DNA of 64,000 bases. Origin: Niabella yanshanensis. GTDB lineage: Bacteria; Bacteroidota; Bacteroidia; Chitinophagales; Chitinophagaceae. A program made the translations under genes and the position numbers. Numbering within the stretch: the first letter of the stretch is position 1; every line of letters starts with the position of its first letter. A model generated the notes under the pieces. That model had not been told where the DNA came from, did not search any database, and saw only the letters and a program-made list of their open reading frames with translations. Below, piece by piece: positions 17,453-27,900 of this stretch. The stretch spans positions 3,348,001 through 3,412,000 of the forward strand of contig NZ_CP139960.1 in NCBI RefSeq assembly GCF_034424215.1, in the 5' to 3' direction.

Positions 17453-19771
17453 ATGAATAAATATAAAAATACGGGTAACCGGGTGTTGATGGCTGTTTTG
17501 CTGTTGTTAGCCGGCCAATTGCTGTTTGCGCAGAAAGTAGTACGTTACGAACTGTATGTGAAAGACTCGCTTGTAACTTATGCAGGTAAAGAAAAAAGAG
17601 CTATTGCGGTAAACGGACAGATACCTATGCCAGCACTTACATTTACCGAAGGTGATACCGCGGAAATTGTGGTGCATAACCAGCTCAAAGAAAGTACTTC
17701 ATTACACTGGCATGGCGTGTTTTTACCCAATAAGGAAGACGGTGTGCCCTGGCTTACACAAAGACCTATTGAACCGGGTGCTACCTATACCTATCGCTTT
17801 CCAATTATCCAGCATGGTACCCATTGGTATCATTCTCATTCAGGCTTACAGGAGCAGATAGGAATGTACGGGAGCTTTATAATGAATAAAAGGGAAGATG
17901 ATAAAACCGTCAGGAAAGGAATAGACGATTTACCCACGGTGCCACTTATTTTAAGTGAGTGGACCAACCTGAACCCGGATAATATTAACCGCATGCTGCA
18001 TAATGCCAACGATTGGGCTGCCATCAAAAAAAATGCAACCCAGTCCTATGCCGAAGCCATTCGCGCCGGGCATTTTAAAACCAAGCTCACCAATGAGTGG
18101 AAAAGAATGCTGGCTATGGATGTAAGCGATGTGTATTATGATAAGATACTGATCAACGGCAGCAACGCTTCCGACTTGAAATCGGTGAATGGAAAGGCGT
18201 TGAAGGCAGGCGATAAAGTAAGATTACGGGTTTCCAACGGGGGCGCCTCCTCTTATTTTTGGCTTCGTTATGCCGGGGGCAAGATTACAGTAGTGGCCAA
18301 CGACGGTAATGATGTAGAACCGGTAGAAGTAGATCGTTTGATTATAGCCGTATCAGAAACTTATGATGTAGTAGTTACTATTCCTGAAGATGGGGTGGCT
18401 TATGAGTTTCTGGCAACTACCGAGGACAGAACGCAGTCTGCCAGCTATTTTGTTGGTAATGGTATCAAACAATTAATTTCCCCGTTGCCTCGCCTTAAAT
18501 ATTTTGAAGGAATGAAGATGATGAATGACATGATGAAGATGAATGGCGACCTGGATGATATGGGTATGAAAATGAGCCTGAACCAAATGGATATGAATGT
18601 GGTAATGTACCCAGAGATAACCGGTGCCGAAAAGAAAAAAGGGAAAGAACCGGAACAACCTCATCATATGGATCATATGAAGCAGGATAAAGATGCTGGC
18701 GGACATCAAATGCATGGCGATGCAAGCACTAACCGGTATAATGCAAACGCTTTGGGTGACATTGTTACCTTAAACTACGCCATGCTGCAATCACCCCATA
18801 ATACTACGCTCCCATCCAACGCCCCGGTAAAAGAATTAAGGTTCACCCTTACGGGGAATATGAACCGTTATGTGTGGAGTATGGATAATAAAATCCTGTC
18901 AGAAACAGACAAGATACCCGTAAAAAAAGGAGAGATCTTACGTATCACTATTTACAATAACTCTATGATGCGGCACCCCATGCATTTGCATGGCTTCGAC
19001 TTCAGGGTGATCAATGGGAAGGGCGAAAAGTCGCCATTAAAGAATGTATTGGATATTATGCCGATGGAAACAGATACTATAGAGTTCCTGGCCAATGAAG
19101 AGGGCGACTGGTTTTTTCATTGTCATATACTGTATCATATGATGGCAGGCATGAACCGCGTGTTTGCGGTGGATGATTACAAAAATCCATATCTCCCGGA
19201 TAAGGCCAAAGCCTATAAGATGCTGCAGCGCGAAAGCAATATGCCTCACTTTATGATACAGAACGATTTTGCCACCAATGGTAACGACGGTGAATTGATG
19301 TTCCAGAATGCAAGATGGTCGCTGGGTACAGAATGGCGTTTAGGATATAGTAATATGCATGGTTACGAAGTGGAAACCCACCTGGGACGCTACCTTGGAA
19401 AAATGCAATGGCTGATGCCGTTTATAGGCTTTGACTGGCGTTACCGCAAAATGGGTAAGGATGAGCATGAGAAAAACATATTTGGGCAGGTAAATAAAAA
19501 AGACAACCGGGCGGCGGTGAGCCTGGGTGTAATGTATACCCTGCCTATGCTGGTAAACGTGCAGGCAGAAGTATATCACGACGGTATATTCCGGCTATCG
19601 CTGATGCGGGAAGACATACCTATTTCAAAAAGATTAAGAGCCGGGTTTATGGTGAATTCTGACCTGGAGTATATGGCCGATCTGCGCTATATCATTACAA
19701 AAAATATCGGCATCCGCACGCATTACGATAGCGACATGGGTTTTGGAGCCGGTGTTTCGGTCAATTATTAA
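17453..19771 (+). CDS. Multicopper oxidase (CopA-like) fused to CopB-like outer-membrane domain
   Basis: The 772-residue protein has a signal peptide (1-25) and three cupredoxin domains. Copper ligands are readable: H85-W-H87, H124-W-Y-H127-S-H129, H508-P-M-H511-L-H513 and H556-C557-H558 with H562 and M567 (type 1 site). Between domains lies a Met/His-rich stretch (about 345-425, MMNDMMKMNGDLDDMGMKM). After the oxidase, residues about 600-772 resemble the C-terminal barrel of CopB (RWSLGTEWRLGYSNMHGYEV and a Tyr-rich end). It probably oxidises Cu(I) in the periplasm. It is the last gene of the copper cluster, followed by a bidirectional terminator. Confidence 0.92.
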   Translation: MNKYKNTGNRVLMAVLLLLAGQLLFAQKVVRYELYVKDSLVTYAGKEKRAIAVNGQIPMPALTFTEGDTAEIVVHNQLKESTSLHWHGVFLPNKEDGVPWLTQRPIEPGATYTYRFPIIQHGTHWYHSHSGLQEQIGMYGSFIMNKREDDKTVRKGIDDLPTVPLILSEWTNLNPDNINRMLHNANDWAAIKKNATQSYAEAIRAGHFKTKLTNEWKRMLAMDVSDVYYDKILINGSNASDLKSVNGKALKAGDKVRLRVSNGGASSYFWLRYAGGKITVVANDGNDVEPVEVDRLIIAVSETYDVVVTIPEDGVAYEFLATTEDRTQSASYFVGNGIKQLISPLPRLKYFEGMKMMNDMMKMNGDLDDMGMKMSLNQMDMNVVMYPEITGAEKKKGKEPEQPHHMDHMKQDKDAGGHQMHGDASTNRYNANALGDIVTLNYAMLQSPHNTTLPSNAPVKELRFTLTGNMNRYVWSMDNKILSETDKIPVKKGEILRITIYNNSMMRHPMHLHGFDFRVINGKGEKSPLKNVLDIMPMETDTIEFLANEEGDWFFHCHILYHMMAGMNRVFAVDDYKNPYLPDKAKAYKMLQRESNMPHFMIQNDFATNGNDGELMFQNARWSLGTEWRLGYSNMHGYEVETHLGRYLGKMQWLMPFIGFDWRYRKMGKDEHEKNIFGQVNKKDNRAAVSLGVMYTLPMLVNVQAEVYHDGIFRLSLMREDIPISKRLRAGFMVNSDLEYMADLRYIITKNIGIRTHYDSDMGFGAGVSVNY

Positions 19772-19792
19772 CTACAACATACAAACCAACTT

Positions 19793-19825
19793 TAAAGCCG
19801 GGTATCTAGGGGTACCCCGCTTTTC
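19793..19825. terminator. Bidirectional terminator between oxidase and EamA genes
   Basis: AAAGCCGGGTA pairs with TACCCCGCTTT (one mismatch) around TCTAGGGG, flanked by T-rich sequence on both strands, between two convergent genes. Confidence 0.8.
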
Positions 19826-19905
19826 CATTTGGTATATTTTATTGCAGCTATTAGCATTTGTATTCACGTGTCTCTATAGATACAACATTCAACAGAAGTG
19901 CCCCA

Positions 19906-20796
19906 TTATTTGCCAAACCTTTTCGATCCCGCCACACAAGTTATTACGCCAATAGTAACCAGCAGCATCCCCCAGCTTACCCGTTCGTGCAATATAAAAG
20001 CAGCGAGTGCCAGTCCAAAGAAAGGTTGCAATAATTGTAATTGACCTACCGCTGCCACGCCGCCCTGTGCCAGCCCTTTATACCAGAATACAAAGCCTAT
20101 AAACATGCTGAATAAAGATACATAAGCCAGGCTGATCCACGCACCAGCGTTTACATTCTCAAAACCAGGTGGCATATAAATGAAAGACAAGGGCAACATA
20201 ACAGGCAACGAAATTAATAGTGCCCAGGATATTACCTGCCAGCCACCCAGGGTTTTTGAAAGGCGGGCGCCTTCAGCATATCCTAATCCACATACAATAA
20301 TAGCCGCCAGCATTAACAGGTCCCCGTTAAGTGAAGCAGTAAGTCCCTGTGCAACCGCATATCCAACAACGAGCAGACTACCCAGAATGGAAAATAGCCA
20401 GAACAAAGGCTTTGGCCGTTCGCCACCTCTCCATACGCCAAACAGGGCAGTAGCAAGCGGCAGCAGTCCAACAAATACAATGGAATGAGCAGAGGTAATA
20501 TGCTGTAAGGCCAACGCACTCAACAAAGGATACCCCAACACCACACCCAACGCAACAATGATCAATGGAACGATCTGGTTCCTGTTGGGCCGCTTTTGCT
20601 TAAAAATGGTTAAGGCCGCCAGGGCCAGTAGTCCGGCAATAGTGGCACGTGCAGACGTAAGAAACAAAGGGCTAAAACCCAGTATAGCAAGTTTAGTAGC
20701 GGGCAACGATCCGCTAAACAATAAAACGCCGATAAAACCATTTAGCCAACCATTGGCATTTAATTGTTTTGCCGGGACAATGCTTATTTCATTCAT
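19906..20796 (-). CDS. EamA/DMT-family transporter
   Basis: The 296-residue protein has about ten hydrophobic helices arranged as two EamA repeats (about 15-145 and 160-290), the layout of drug/metabolite exporters such as RhaT/YdcZ relatives. Repeat landmarks include LFLTSARATIAGLLALAAL in the first half and LQLLQPFFGLALAAFIL in the second. The cargo is unknown. It is divergent from the MocR-type regulator at 20888, which very probably controls it; such pairs often handle amino acids or vitamin-like compounds. Confidence 0.92.
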   Translation of the reverse strand: MNEISIVPAKQLNANGWLNGFIGVLLFSGSLPATKLAILGFSPLFLTSARATIAGLLALAALTIFKQKRPNRNQIVPLIIVALGVVLGYPLLSALALQHITSAHSIVFVGLLPLATALFGVWRGGERPKPLFWLFSILGSLLVVGYAVAQGLTASLNGDLLMLAAIIVCGLGYAEGARLSKTLGGWQVISWALLISLPVMLPLSFIYMPPGFENVNAGAWISLAYVSLFSMFIGFVFWYKGLAQGGVAAVGQLQLLQPFFGLALAAFILHERVSWGMLLVTIGVITCVAGSKRFGK

Positions 20797-20834
20797 GGTA
20801 TAGATTTAAAAACAAAGCTCGGTAAAGGACATAA

Positions 20835-20883
20835 ATGAACACAGTCACAGTTTTTGATATATAGATGGACACAGTTAGCTTTG
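20835..20883 (+). promoter_or_regulatory. Promoter and direct-repeat operator of the MocR gene
   Basis: A complete Bacteroidetes promoter is visible: TTTG (20853-20856), 19 bases, TAGCTTTG (20876-20883). Two direct repeats ATGnACACAGT lie at 20835-20845 and 20865-20875, exactly 30 bases apart, flanking the -33 element. Paired direct repeats are the usual binding site of MocR-type regulators. The start codon follows within five bases, so the transcript would have little or no leader. Confidence 0.7.
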
Positions 20884-20887
20884 CAAT

Positions 20888-22300
20888 GTGAAGAAGGAAT
20901 TTTTATACAACGAAATAGCGGGTAATATTGCACACCAGATCAGGAACGGCGTTTTAAAAACGGGAGACCGCCTGCCTTCGGTGAGGATGTTAAGCGCACA
21001 GCATGGCATTGGCATTAATACCGCTAAAAGAATATTTCTGGAGTTAGAATCCCAATCGCTGATAGAGCCCAGGTCTAAGTCGGGGTATTTTGTAAGCATG
21101 CCCCGTTATATGAGGCTGCCGCTGCCTGAAGCCAGCAAACCTTTGGCTGTGGCCAGAAATACAGAGCCGAACGAGCTGATCGATAGCGTGTATTCCAATA
21201 TGGCCCGTAAGGACCTTACGCTTTTTTCTATTGGCGTGCCCTCCGGCGATCTGTTGCCCCTGGCCAAATTAAAAAAGGAAATTGTTTTAGCTACACGCGG
21301 GTTGAAAGATGGCGGAACTGAATACGAACCATTACAGGGCAATGAAAAACTGAGAAGAATGATCGCTGCCCGGTCGCTCAACTGGGGCGGCCGTTTAAAG
21401 GACGGCGATATTATTACTACGAATGGCTGTATGAATGCATTGGTCTTATGCCTGATGGCGGTAACCAAACCCGGCCATACTATTGCTATAGAAAGTCCCT
21501 GTTATCCGGGCATACTGCAACTGGCGGTTAGCTTCGGCTTAAAGGTTTTAGAGTTGCCCACTCATCCTGTTACCGGTATTGTGATGGATGCATTTAAAAA
21601 ACTGCTGCCGAAAATAGATGCCTGCCTTTTAGTGCCCAATTTTAATACGCCGCTGGGTTATTGTATGCCTGATGGGCATAAGAAAGAAGTAGTAACTCTT
21701 TTGGCGCAAAAGGGTATACCGCTGATTGAGGATGATACTTATGGCGACCTCCATTTTGGAGCAGAGCGGCCTAAATGTTGTAAATCTTTTGATAAAGAAG
21801 GCAATGTACTATGGTGTGGCGCGGTATCAAAAACACTGGCACCCGGTTACCGGGTGGGCTGGGTGGCGCCCGGGAAATATAAGGACCAGATATTAAGGAT
21901 GAAGCTCATTCAATCCTTGTCATCTACTACCATCATCCACGAGGCGGTAGGCAATTTCCTGTTAACCGGCAGGTATGATAACCATCTTCGGCAGCTACGT
22001 AAAACCCTGCAGGAGAATTACAATCGATATGCACAGGTGATTGCTAACCATTTTCCGCAGGGCACTAAGATCAGCCAGCCGCAGGGTGGCCTGGCCTTAT
22101 GGATGGAATTCCCGGAAAATATAGATACAGCAGAGTTATATAACGATGCATTAAAAAAACAGATCAGTATTGCCCCTGGAAGAATGTTTACCCTGCAGGA
22201 CCAGTTTCAAAATTGTATGCGGCTATGCATTGGTTTGCCGTGGACGGATAGCCTGGGTCTAAAGCTGCAACAGCTGGGTAAGCTGGCCTGTAACTTATAA
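20888..22300 (+). CDS. MocR/GntR-family regulator with aminotransferase domain
   Basis: The 470-residue protein has an N-terminal GntR winged helix (about 1-75: GDRLPSVRMLSAQHGIGINT) joined to a fold-type I PLP aminotransferase-like domain (about 105-470). Landmarks are the PLP lysine K315 in VSKTLAPGYRVGW and the upstream NFNTPLGY and EDDTYGDLHFG motifs. Such proteins act as PLP-dependent regulators, not enzymes. The start is GTG at 20888; the overlapping ATG at 20886 is out of frame and no later start keeps the DNA-binding helix. It is divergent from the EamA exporter gene. Confidence 0.93.
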   Translation: MKKEFLYNEIAGNIAHQIRNGVLKTGDRLPSVRMLSAQHGIGINTAKRIFLELESQSLIEPRSKSGYFVSMPRYMRLPLPEASKPLAVARNTEPNELIDSVYSNMARKDLTLFSIGVPSGDLLPLAKLKKEIVLATRGLKDGGTEYEPLQGNEKLRRMIAARSLNWGGRLKDGDIITTNGCMNALVLCLMAVTKPGHTIAIESPCYPGILQLAVSFGLKVLELPTHPVTGIVMDAFKKLLPKIDACLLVPNFNTPLGYCMPDGHKKEVVTLLAQKGIPLIEDDTYGDLHFGAERPKCCKSFDKEGNVLWCGAVSKTLAPGYRVGWVAPGKYKDQILRMKLIQSLSSTTIIHEAVGNFLLTGRYDNHLRQLRKTLQENYNRYAQVIANHFPQGTKISQPQGGLALWMEFPENIDTAELYNDALKKQISIAPGRMFTLQDQFQNCMRLCIGLPWTDSLGLKLQQLGKLACNL

Positions 22301-22421
22301 GGTGTTGTGGGTGCATTGTTTTTGTCTTCGTGAATAGGGTTGTATTAAACAATTCGTCAGAAATTTATGGCAATGGTTTTTAGAGAAGCCTGCTTAACTT
22401 TGATGCAACAAGCTGTTTCAT

Positions 22422-22775
22422 ATGAATCACTCACAAAGGATATACAAATTGATTTTTGCCGGGGTGTATCCCATGTACATTCAAAAGGCAGAGAAGAAAG
22501 GACGAACTAAGGAAGAAGTAGATGCAATCATCTACTGGCTCACGGGCTATAATGCTAAAACCCTGCAGCAACAAATCGATAAAAAGTCCACCTTCGAGGC
22601 ATTCTTCAATGAAGCGCCACAGATCAATCCCAATGCATCTAAAATAACCGGGGTTATTTGTGGTTACCGGGTAGAAGAGCTGGAAGACCCCATTGTTCAA
22701 AAAGCCCGTTACCTGGATAAGTTAATCGACGAGCTGGCCAAGGGAAAGAAGATGGAAAAGATATTGAGAGCCTGA
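22422..22775 (+). CDS. DUF2200 family protein
   Basis: The 117-residue cytoplasmic protein matches the DUF2200 pattern throughout: N-terminal [20 protein letters not shown], central [33 protein letters not shown], and a Lys-rich helical end. Members are small single-domain proteins of unknown role found in many bacteria. A -7-like TAACTTTG lies at 22395-22402. Function not known. Confidence 0.88.
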   Translation: MNHSQRIYKLIFAGVYPMYIQKAEKKGRTKEEVDAIIYWLTGYNAKTLQQQIDKKSTFEAFFNEAPQINPNASKITGVICGYRVEELEDPIVQKARYLDKLIDELAKGKKMEKILRA

Positions 22776-23079
22776 CAATTTCCGTTGGCTATCAATGCTA
22801 TGGATAAGTCCGTCCGGATATTTTTTCAGGATGGGGACCAATACCTATGTTACTATCATTAATCAAACACCGATCACATAAACAGCATAATACAGCATTA
22901 TTGATGCAGTCTTTTGACAAGCGGCATTAATAAAACAAGAGAGGTAAGCTAACCAAATTACTCAAAATCTTATGGGTTTGTAGAAGAAACTGCGCAATCG
23001 ATAGCACAGAAATTAGGCTGGTTTAAGGGGCAGTTGTGTTAGGAATTAATATAACTTCAAAGTAAATCAGTGCCTGAAT
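22776..23079. other. 304-base intergenic region before the second sigma gene
   Basis: No ORF or stable hairpin stands out. It probably contains the promoter of the sigma/FecR/SusCD operon, but I cannot point to a clear -33/-7 pair. Confidence 0.4.
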
Positions 23080-23643
23080 ATGGATAAAGCCCAGCTTTTA
23101 TACTTGCAGAATCGTGTCGCATATGCCCGTGACCAGGCTGCCTATAAAAAGCTGTACCTGTATTTTCATCCCTCCATTTATAAGATTGCGGCCATTATCG
23201 TTCGTCAAAAATCTCTGATCGAAGAAATTGTTTCAGATGTGATGATTCGCATTTGGACAATGGAAAACAAGCTGGCGTATATTGATCACTTGAAATCCTA
23301 CTTGCTGGTAGCCACAAGAAATACAGCCCTTACCTATCTTAAAAAGTATAAGGAAGATAATCATCTTGACATAGAAGAAACATGTGATGCACCTGTTTTG
23401 TATGAAATGCCCGATCAGCAGGTGATGGCCACAGAGCTTTCGCAGATTATCGAAGGTACGGTGGCTGCCCTGCCTCCAAAAAGCCAGATGGTGTACCGGC
23501 TTATTAAAGAAGAAGGGCTTTCGTATAAAGAAGCATGCGGCATCCTTGAGATATCGCAAAAAACCTTAGAGGCACATATGTCCACGGCTTTAAAAAAGCT
23601 CCGGCGCGTACTGGATGGGTATCTGCTGAAAAAAAATTGCTGA
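23080..23643 (+). CDS. ECF sigma-70 factor (FecI-like)
   Basis: The 187-residue protein has sigma-70 region 2 (about 20-90: LYLYFHPSIYKIAAIIVRQK, IEEIVSDVMIRIW) and region 4 (about 125-180: LPPKSQMVYRLIKEEGLSYK, then EISQKTLEAHMSTALKKLR). It starts the FecI-FecR-SusC-SusD operon. When the STN domain of the SusC signals through the FecR protein, this sigma factor should activate the SusC/SusD genes. Length and domain order are normal, in contrast to the frameshifted sigma gene at 9430. Confidence 0.94.
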   Translation: MDKAQLLYLQNRVAYARDQAAYKKLYLYFHPSIYKIAAIIVRQKSLIEEIVSDVMIRIWTMENKLAYIDHLKSYLLVATRNTALTYLKKYKEDNHLDIEETCDAPVLYEMPDQQVMATELSQIIEGTVAALPPKSQMVYRLIKEEGLSYKEACGILEISQKTLEAHMSTALKKLRRVLDGYLLKKNC

Positions 23644-23701
23644 CCGGCTAAGGGTAAATGGTATTTCTGTAGTCTTATAGAAATATACAGGGGAAAGACA
23701 A

Positions 23702-24745
23702 ATGCAGGAGGATCGCTTTTTTATATTATTTACCAGGAAATTGTCGGGCAGTGCGTCGCCGGCGGAGCTGGAAGAATTGGAAGGCATTCTCTGTAAGCGT
23801 TCTGACTTGCGGTTCTTTTTTGATGAACTGATTAAGCCTGCATCTCGAAATGATAAAGACCTGGAACAGGCCGAGATTTCTTACACATCTGACGTAATGA
23901 ACATGCAGTTACGGGGATTATGGGATACAAATGTGTACCAACCTGATAAGGCTATAATTAATAAAAGGGCAAGGAAGAAATATCTCATTCCCCTGGCTGC
24001 CGTTCTCCTTATAGCTGCCGGAATTGGTTTTACCCTGCTACTAAAACAAAAAGATGCTGTTTTACCTGTCAGCAACGAAACGGCTACAACCAGAGGCTCT
24101 AAATCAACAGTAAAGCTTCCTGATGGTACTATTGTAATGCTCAATGCCAACAGCAGTTTGAAGTACGATGAGAATTTTAAAACAGATAAACGGGAGGTAA
24201 CCCTGCAGGGAGAAGCCTATTTCGATGTAGCCCATGATTCCAGGCGTCCTTTTATTATTCATACCCCAGCTGCCGATATAAAAGTGCTGGGTACTGTTTT
24301 CAATGTACGATCATTTAAAAACGGAGATTTTGAAACGGCGCTTATTAAAGGAAAGGTATGTGTTTTTTTAAAGAACCAGGCGGAGGGAAACTTTGTGCTT
24401 AGCCCCGGGCAAAAATTAATGGTTCAGGCCGGCACTGATAAACCTGGCACGCGCGCCAACGCAAGCTTGGTAAAAATTGATTCTATTACGGTAGTAGATA
24501 GCCTGGTGGCCGAAACCTCCTGGACCCGCGATCAGTTGGTTTTTGCAGATAAACCGTTGGTTGAAATTGCCGCCGAACTGGAAAATATTTTTGATGTGAA
24601 GATTATTTTCAAATCCAATAAGAACAAGCAAATACGCTATAATGGCTCTTATAATGATACGAACCTGGACGAAATACTGGAAATCATTAACATGTCTAAA
24701 CCCATAAAGTATTACAGGGAAAAGGATACCATTTTCATAGAGTAG
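23702..24745 (+). CDS. FecR-family anti-sigma factor
   Basis: The 347-residue protein has an N-terminal sigma-binding segment (1-90), one transmembrane helix (about 94-113), the FecR domain (about 128-230: GSKSTVKLPDGTIVMLNANS, then EAYFDVAHDSRRPFIIHTP) and a C-terminal DUF4974 domain (about 275-347, FADKPLVEIAAELENIFDVK). It sits 58 bases after the sigma gene and should relay the signal from the STN-bearing SusC that follows. Confidence 0.95.
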   Translation: MQEDRFFILFTRKLSGSASPAELEELEGILCKRSDLRFFFDELIKPASRNDKDLEQAEISYTSDVMNMQLRGLWDTNVYQPDKAIINKRARKKYLIPLAAVLLIAAGIGFTLLLKQKDAVLPVSNETATTRGSKSTVKLPDGTIVMLNANSSLKYDENFKTDKREVTLQGEAYFDVAHDSRRPFIIHTPAADIKVLGTVFNVRSFKNGDFETALIKGKVCVFLKNQAEGNFVLSPGQKLMVQAGTDKPGTRANASLVKIDSITVVDSLVAETSWTRDQLVFADKPLVEIAAELENIFDVKIIFKSNKNKQIRYNGSYNDTNLDEILEIINMSKPIKYYREKDTIFIE

Positions 24746-24817
24746 TTTATTAAACCAAAAAAATAAAAAGGAATATTATGAGTAAAAAACAAGGGTAGAA
24801 AAAAAATATTTTAAAAA

Positions 24818-24839
24818 GGAGAATGCGAGCACATTCTCC
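24818..24839. other. Intercistronic hairpin between FecR and SusC genes
   Basis: GGAGAATG pairs perfectly with CATTCTCC around CGAGCA. There is no + strand T-run, so it is more likely an RNA-processing or attenuation stem than a terminator. This position often separates weak regulatory from strong SusC expression in such operons (inference). Confidence 0.6.
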
Positions 24840-24903
24840 CTAAGTAATTGTCCACTAAAGCGCCAACTTCAGTGGCATTGATTCATTAACTCAAAACAAA
24901 TAT

Positions 24904-27900
24904 ATGCAAAATTGCACTTGCTATGAAGCGAGGGCTGTACGCCTGTGCTTTAGGAAAATCCTCTTTTTCATGAAATTATCTCTTCTGTTTCTTGGCCTGG
25001 CATTGCAGGTCTCTGCTACAAACTACGGGCAGTCCATTAGCCTCAGGGAAGAGCATGTGTCATTAAACGAGATATTTAAAAAGATTGAAAAAAAATCTCC
25101 TTACCGCTTTTATTTCTCCAGCGATGTATTGCCTCAAAAACATTTTACTTCGGTTTATGCCGACAAGGCCAGCCTGGAAGATGTAATGAACAAAATCTTA
25201 ACGGGTGTAAATCTTTCGTGGAAACAGCTTTCGGGCAATAGGGTGGTTATTACTGAAAACTTGCCTTTATCAGCGGCAGCAACCACGGCTAAAACAATAA
25301 CCGGACTGGTAACCGATAATACCGGTGCAGCACTTGAAGGTGTTTCGGTTGTTATTAAAGGAACAAGTACCGGCGTTGTTACGTCTGCAACGGGCAGGTT
25401 TTCTATTAATGCGAACGAAGGTGATGTGCTGGTGTTTTCACGTGTTGGATACCAGGAGCAGGAAATAGCGGTAGGCGCGCAGGACATTATAGATCTTATA
25501 CTACAGGCCACCCAGGGAAGTTTGTCGGAAGTAATAGTAGTAGGCTATGGTGTACAGAAAAAAGGGAGTTTAACTGGTGCCTTGCAAACAGTTACCGGAA
25601 ATCAGCTGCGGGATATTACCACGCCTTCGGTTGAGAATATGTTGAATGGTAAAGTTTCGGGCGCATTTGTAGCACCTGGCTCCGGCAGGCCCGGGTCAAG
25701 AGGGGCAGTGGTGATAAGAGGCCAGGCAACTTTAAGCGGCACTACAAGTCCTTTATGGGTGATTGACGGGGTGATTGTGGGTTCGGGTGCGGGTGATTTA
25801 AACCCCGATGATATTGAAACGATGACCATCCTTAAAGATGCCGCGTCTACAGCCATTTATGGTTCGCAGGGAGCGAACGGCGTGGTGGTGGTAACTACAA
25901 AAAAAGCAAGGGCTGGCAAAACAAGCTTAAACTATTCTACCCGCATGGGTGTAAGCACACTTACTAATGGTAACCTGAAGATGATGAACGGAGCGGAGCT
26001 GTACGATTATTACGCATCGTTCGCAAATGCAGGTACCATCTCCTTCCCGCGCTGGAATGCTAATTTGCGCAACAGCAATTTCGACTGGTGGGACCTGGCG
26101 GTACAAAATGGGTTCACCCAAAATCACAATGTTTCCATCGCAAGCGGAACCGAGAAGCTGCAGTCGTACCTTTCTGTTGGTTATTACGATGAAAAAGGAG
26201 CAGTAAAAGGTTACGACTACACAAGGTATAATGCCCGGCTTACACAGGTATACAAGCCGCTGAAATGGTTACAGGTGAAGCCAGCGATTGTAGGTTCTTA
26301 CCGGCATGTGAAAAACCGCGAGTATTCTACAACAGCCATGTACTCTAACTTCCCATGGGATAGTCCTTACGATTCTGCGGGCAACCTGGTGGGACATCGT
26401 TCCAGCCTTTGGGTAAATAGCGCTGGAACCAATTACCTCTACGATTTGCAGTGGGATCATTCCGAAAACAAAAACTACGAATTAATGGGTAACCTCGACT
26501 TTGAGGTAAAGCTTACCAACTGGCTTACGTTTTCCTCGGTAAACAGCTACAGGTATAACACTTATTCAGCAAGTGGTTACAGCGATCCGCGCTCCAACTC
26601 AGGGTTAAATGTAAAAGGACGCTTAACAGATTATAGAGATGAATATGCCAGACGGTATACCAACCAGATGTTCACGGTAAACAAAACATGGGACCGTCAT
26701 GTTTTATATGCCGTTGCCGGTTATGAATTTAACGACTATTATGCCAAAACGCTTGACGTATATGGTACCGGCTTTATTCCTGGTTTTGAGGTGCTGGATG
26801 TGGTGGCAAAGCCTGAGCGTACAAAAGGAAATATTAATGAATGGGCTGTTCAATCTTACTTATCCAAAGCAAACTATACCTATGATAACAGGTACCTGTT
26901 GGAAGCGTCTTTACGCAGGGATGGCGCTTCTAACTTTGGAGACAATGCCAAGTATGGCAACTTCTTTTCAGTTAGTGCAGGCTGGAACATTAATAAGGAG
27001 CGCTGGTTTAATGCCGACTGGGTAAATGTTTTAAAACTCCGTGCTTCTTACGGCTCCGCAGGCAATCGCCCCAATACCCTATATCCGCAGTATAGTCTTT
27101 ATTCTGTATCAACAGCCGCCAGCTATAACGAAGATCCGGGTGCGCTTATCAGCCAGATCGGCAATAAAGATCTTACCTGGGAGCGAACCTACACAACAGG
27201 TGTAGGCGTAGATGGGGCCTTTTTCAGCAACCGGTTAAGATTGACACTGGATTATTACAATAAGAATACCGATAACATATTATACATGGTGCCCATAAGC
27301 GGGTTAACCGGCGTAACCAGCATTTGGCGAAACATAGGCGAGATGAATAACAAAGGGATAGAAGTTTCCCTGGGGGGAGATATCATTCGCAATGAAGACT
27401 GGTTATGGAGTCTCGATGTAAACCTGGGCCACAATACCAATCAGCTTACCAAATTGTATCCTACAAAAAATGCAGATGGTACTTATTCGGTAAAACCTGT
27501 AATCATTGGAGACGGTTTAGGCATAGCAGGCTCTGCACAACGTGTATTAGAACCCGGTCGCCCGGTTGACACTTATTACCTGAAGGAGTGGGCTGGGGTA
27601 AACCCGGAGAATGGTTCGCCTCTTTGGTATAAGGTACAGCGGGATGCCAACGGCAACGAAACGGCACGCGACACTACCTCAAGATATGCACAGGCTACTT
27701 TTGAAAAGCTCTACAGGGCTTCTCCCAGTTTCTTCGGCGGATTTTCTACCGCGCTGCAATACAAACAATTTGATCTGAACGCAGTATTTGGTTACGCGGT
27801 AGGCGGTAAAATTTATAACTATTCAAGACAGGAGTATGATGCCGACGGAACTTATACCGACCGTAACCAGATGAAGCTGATGCCCGAATGGAGCCGTTGG

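Noticed and set aside
18473-18725. Two reverse-strand His/Ser-rich ORFs
   Set aside because: They are antisense shadows of the Met/His-rich segment of the multicopper oxidase.
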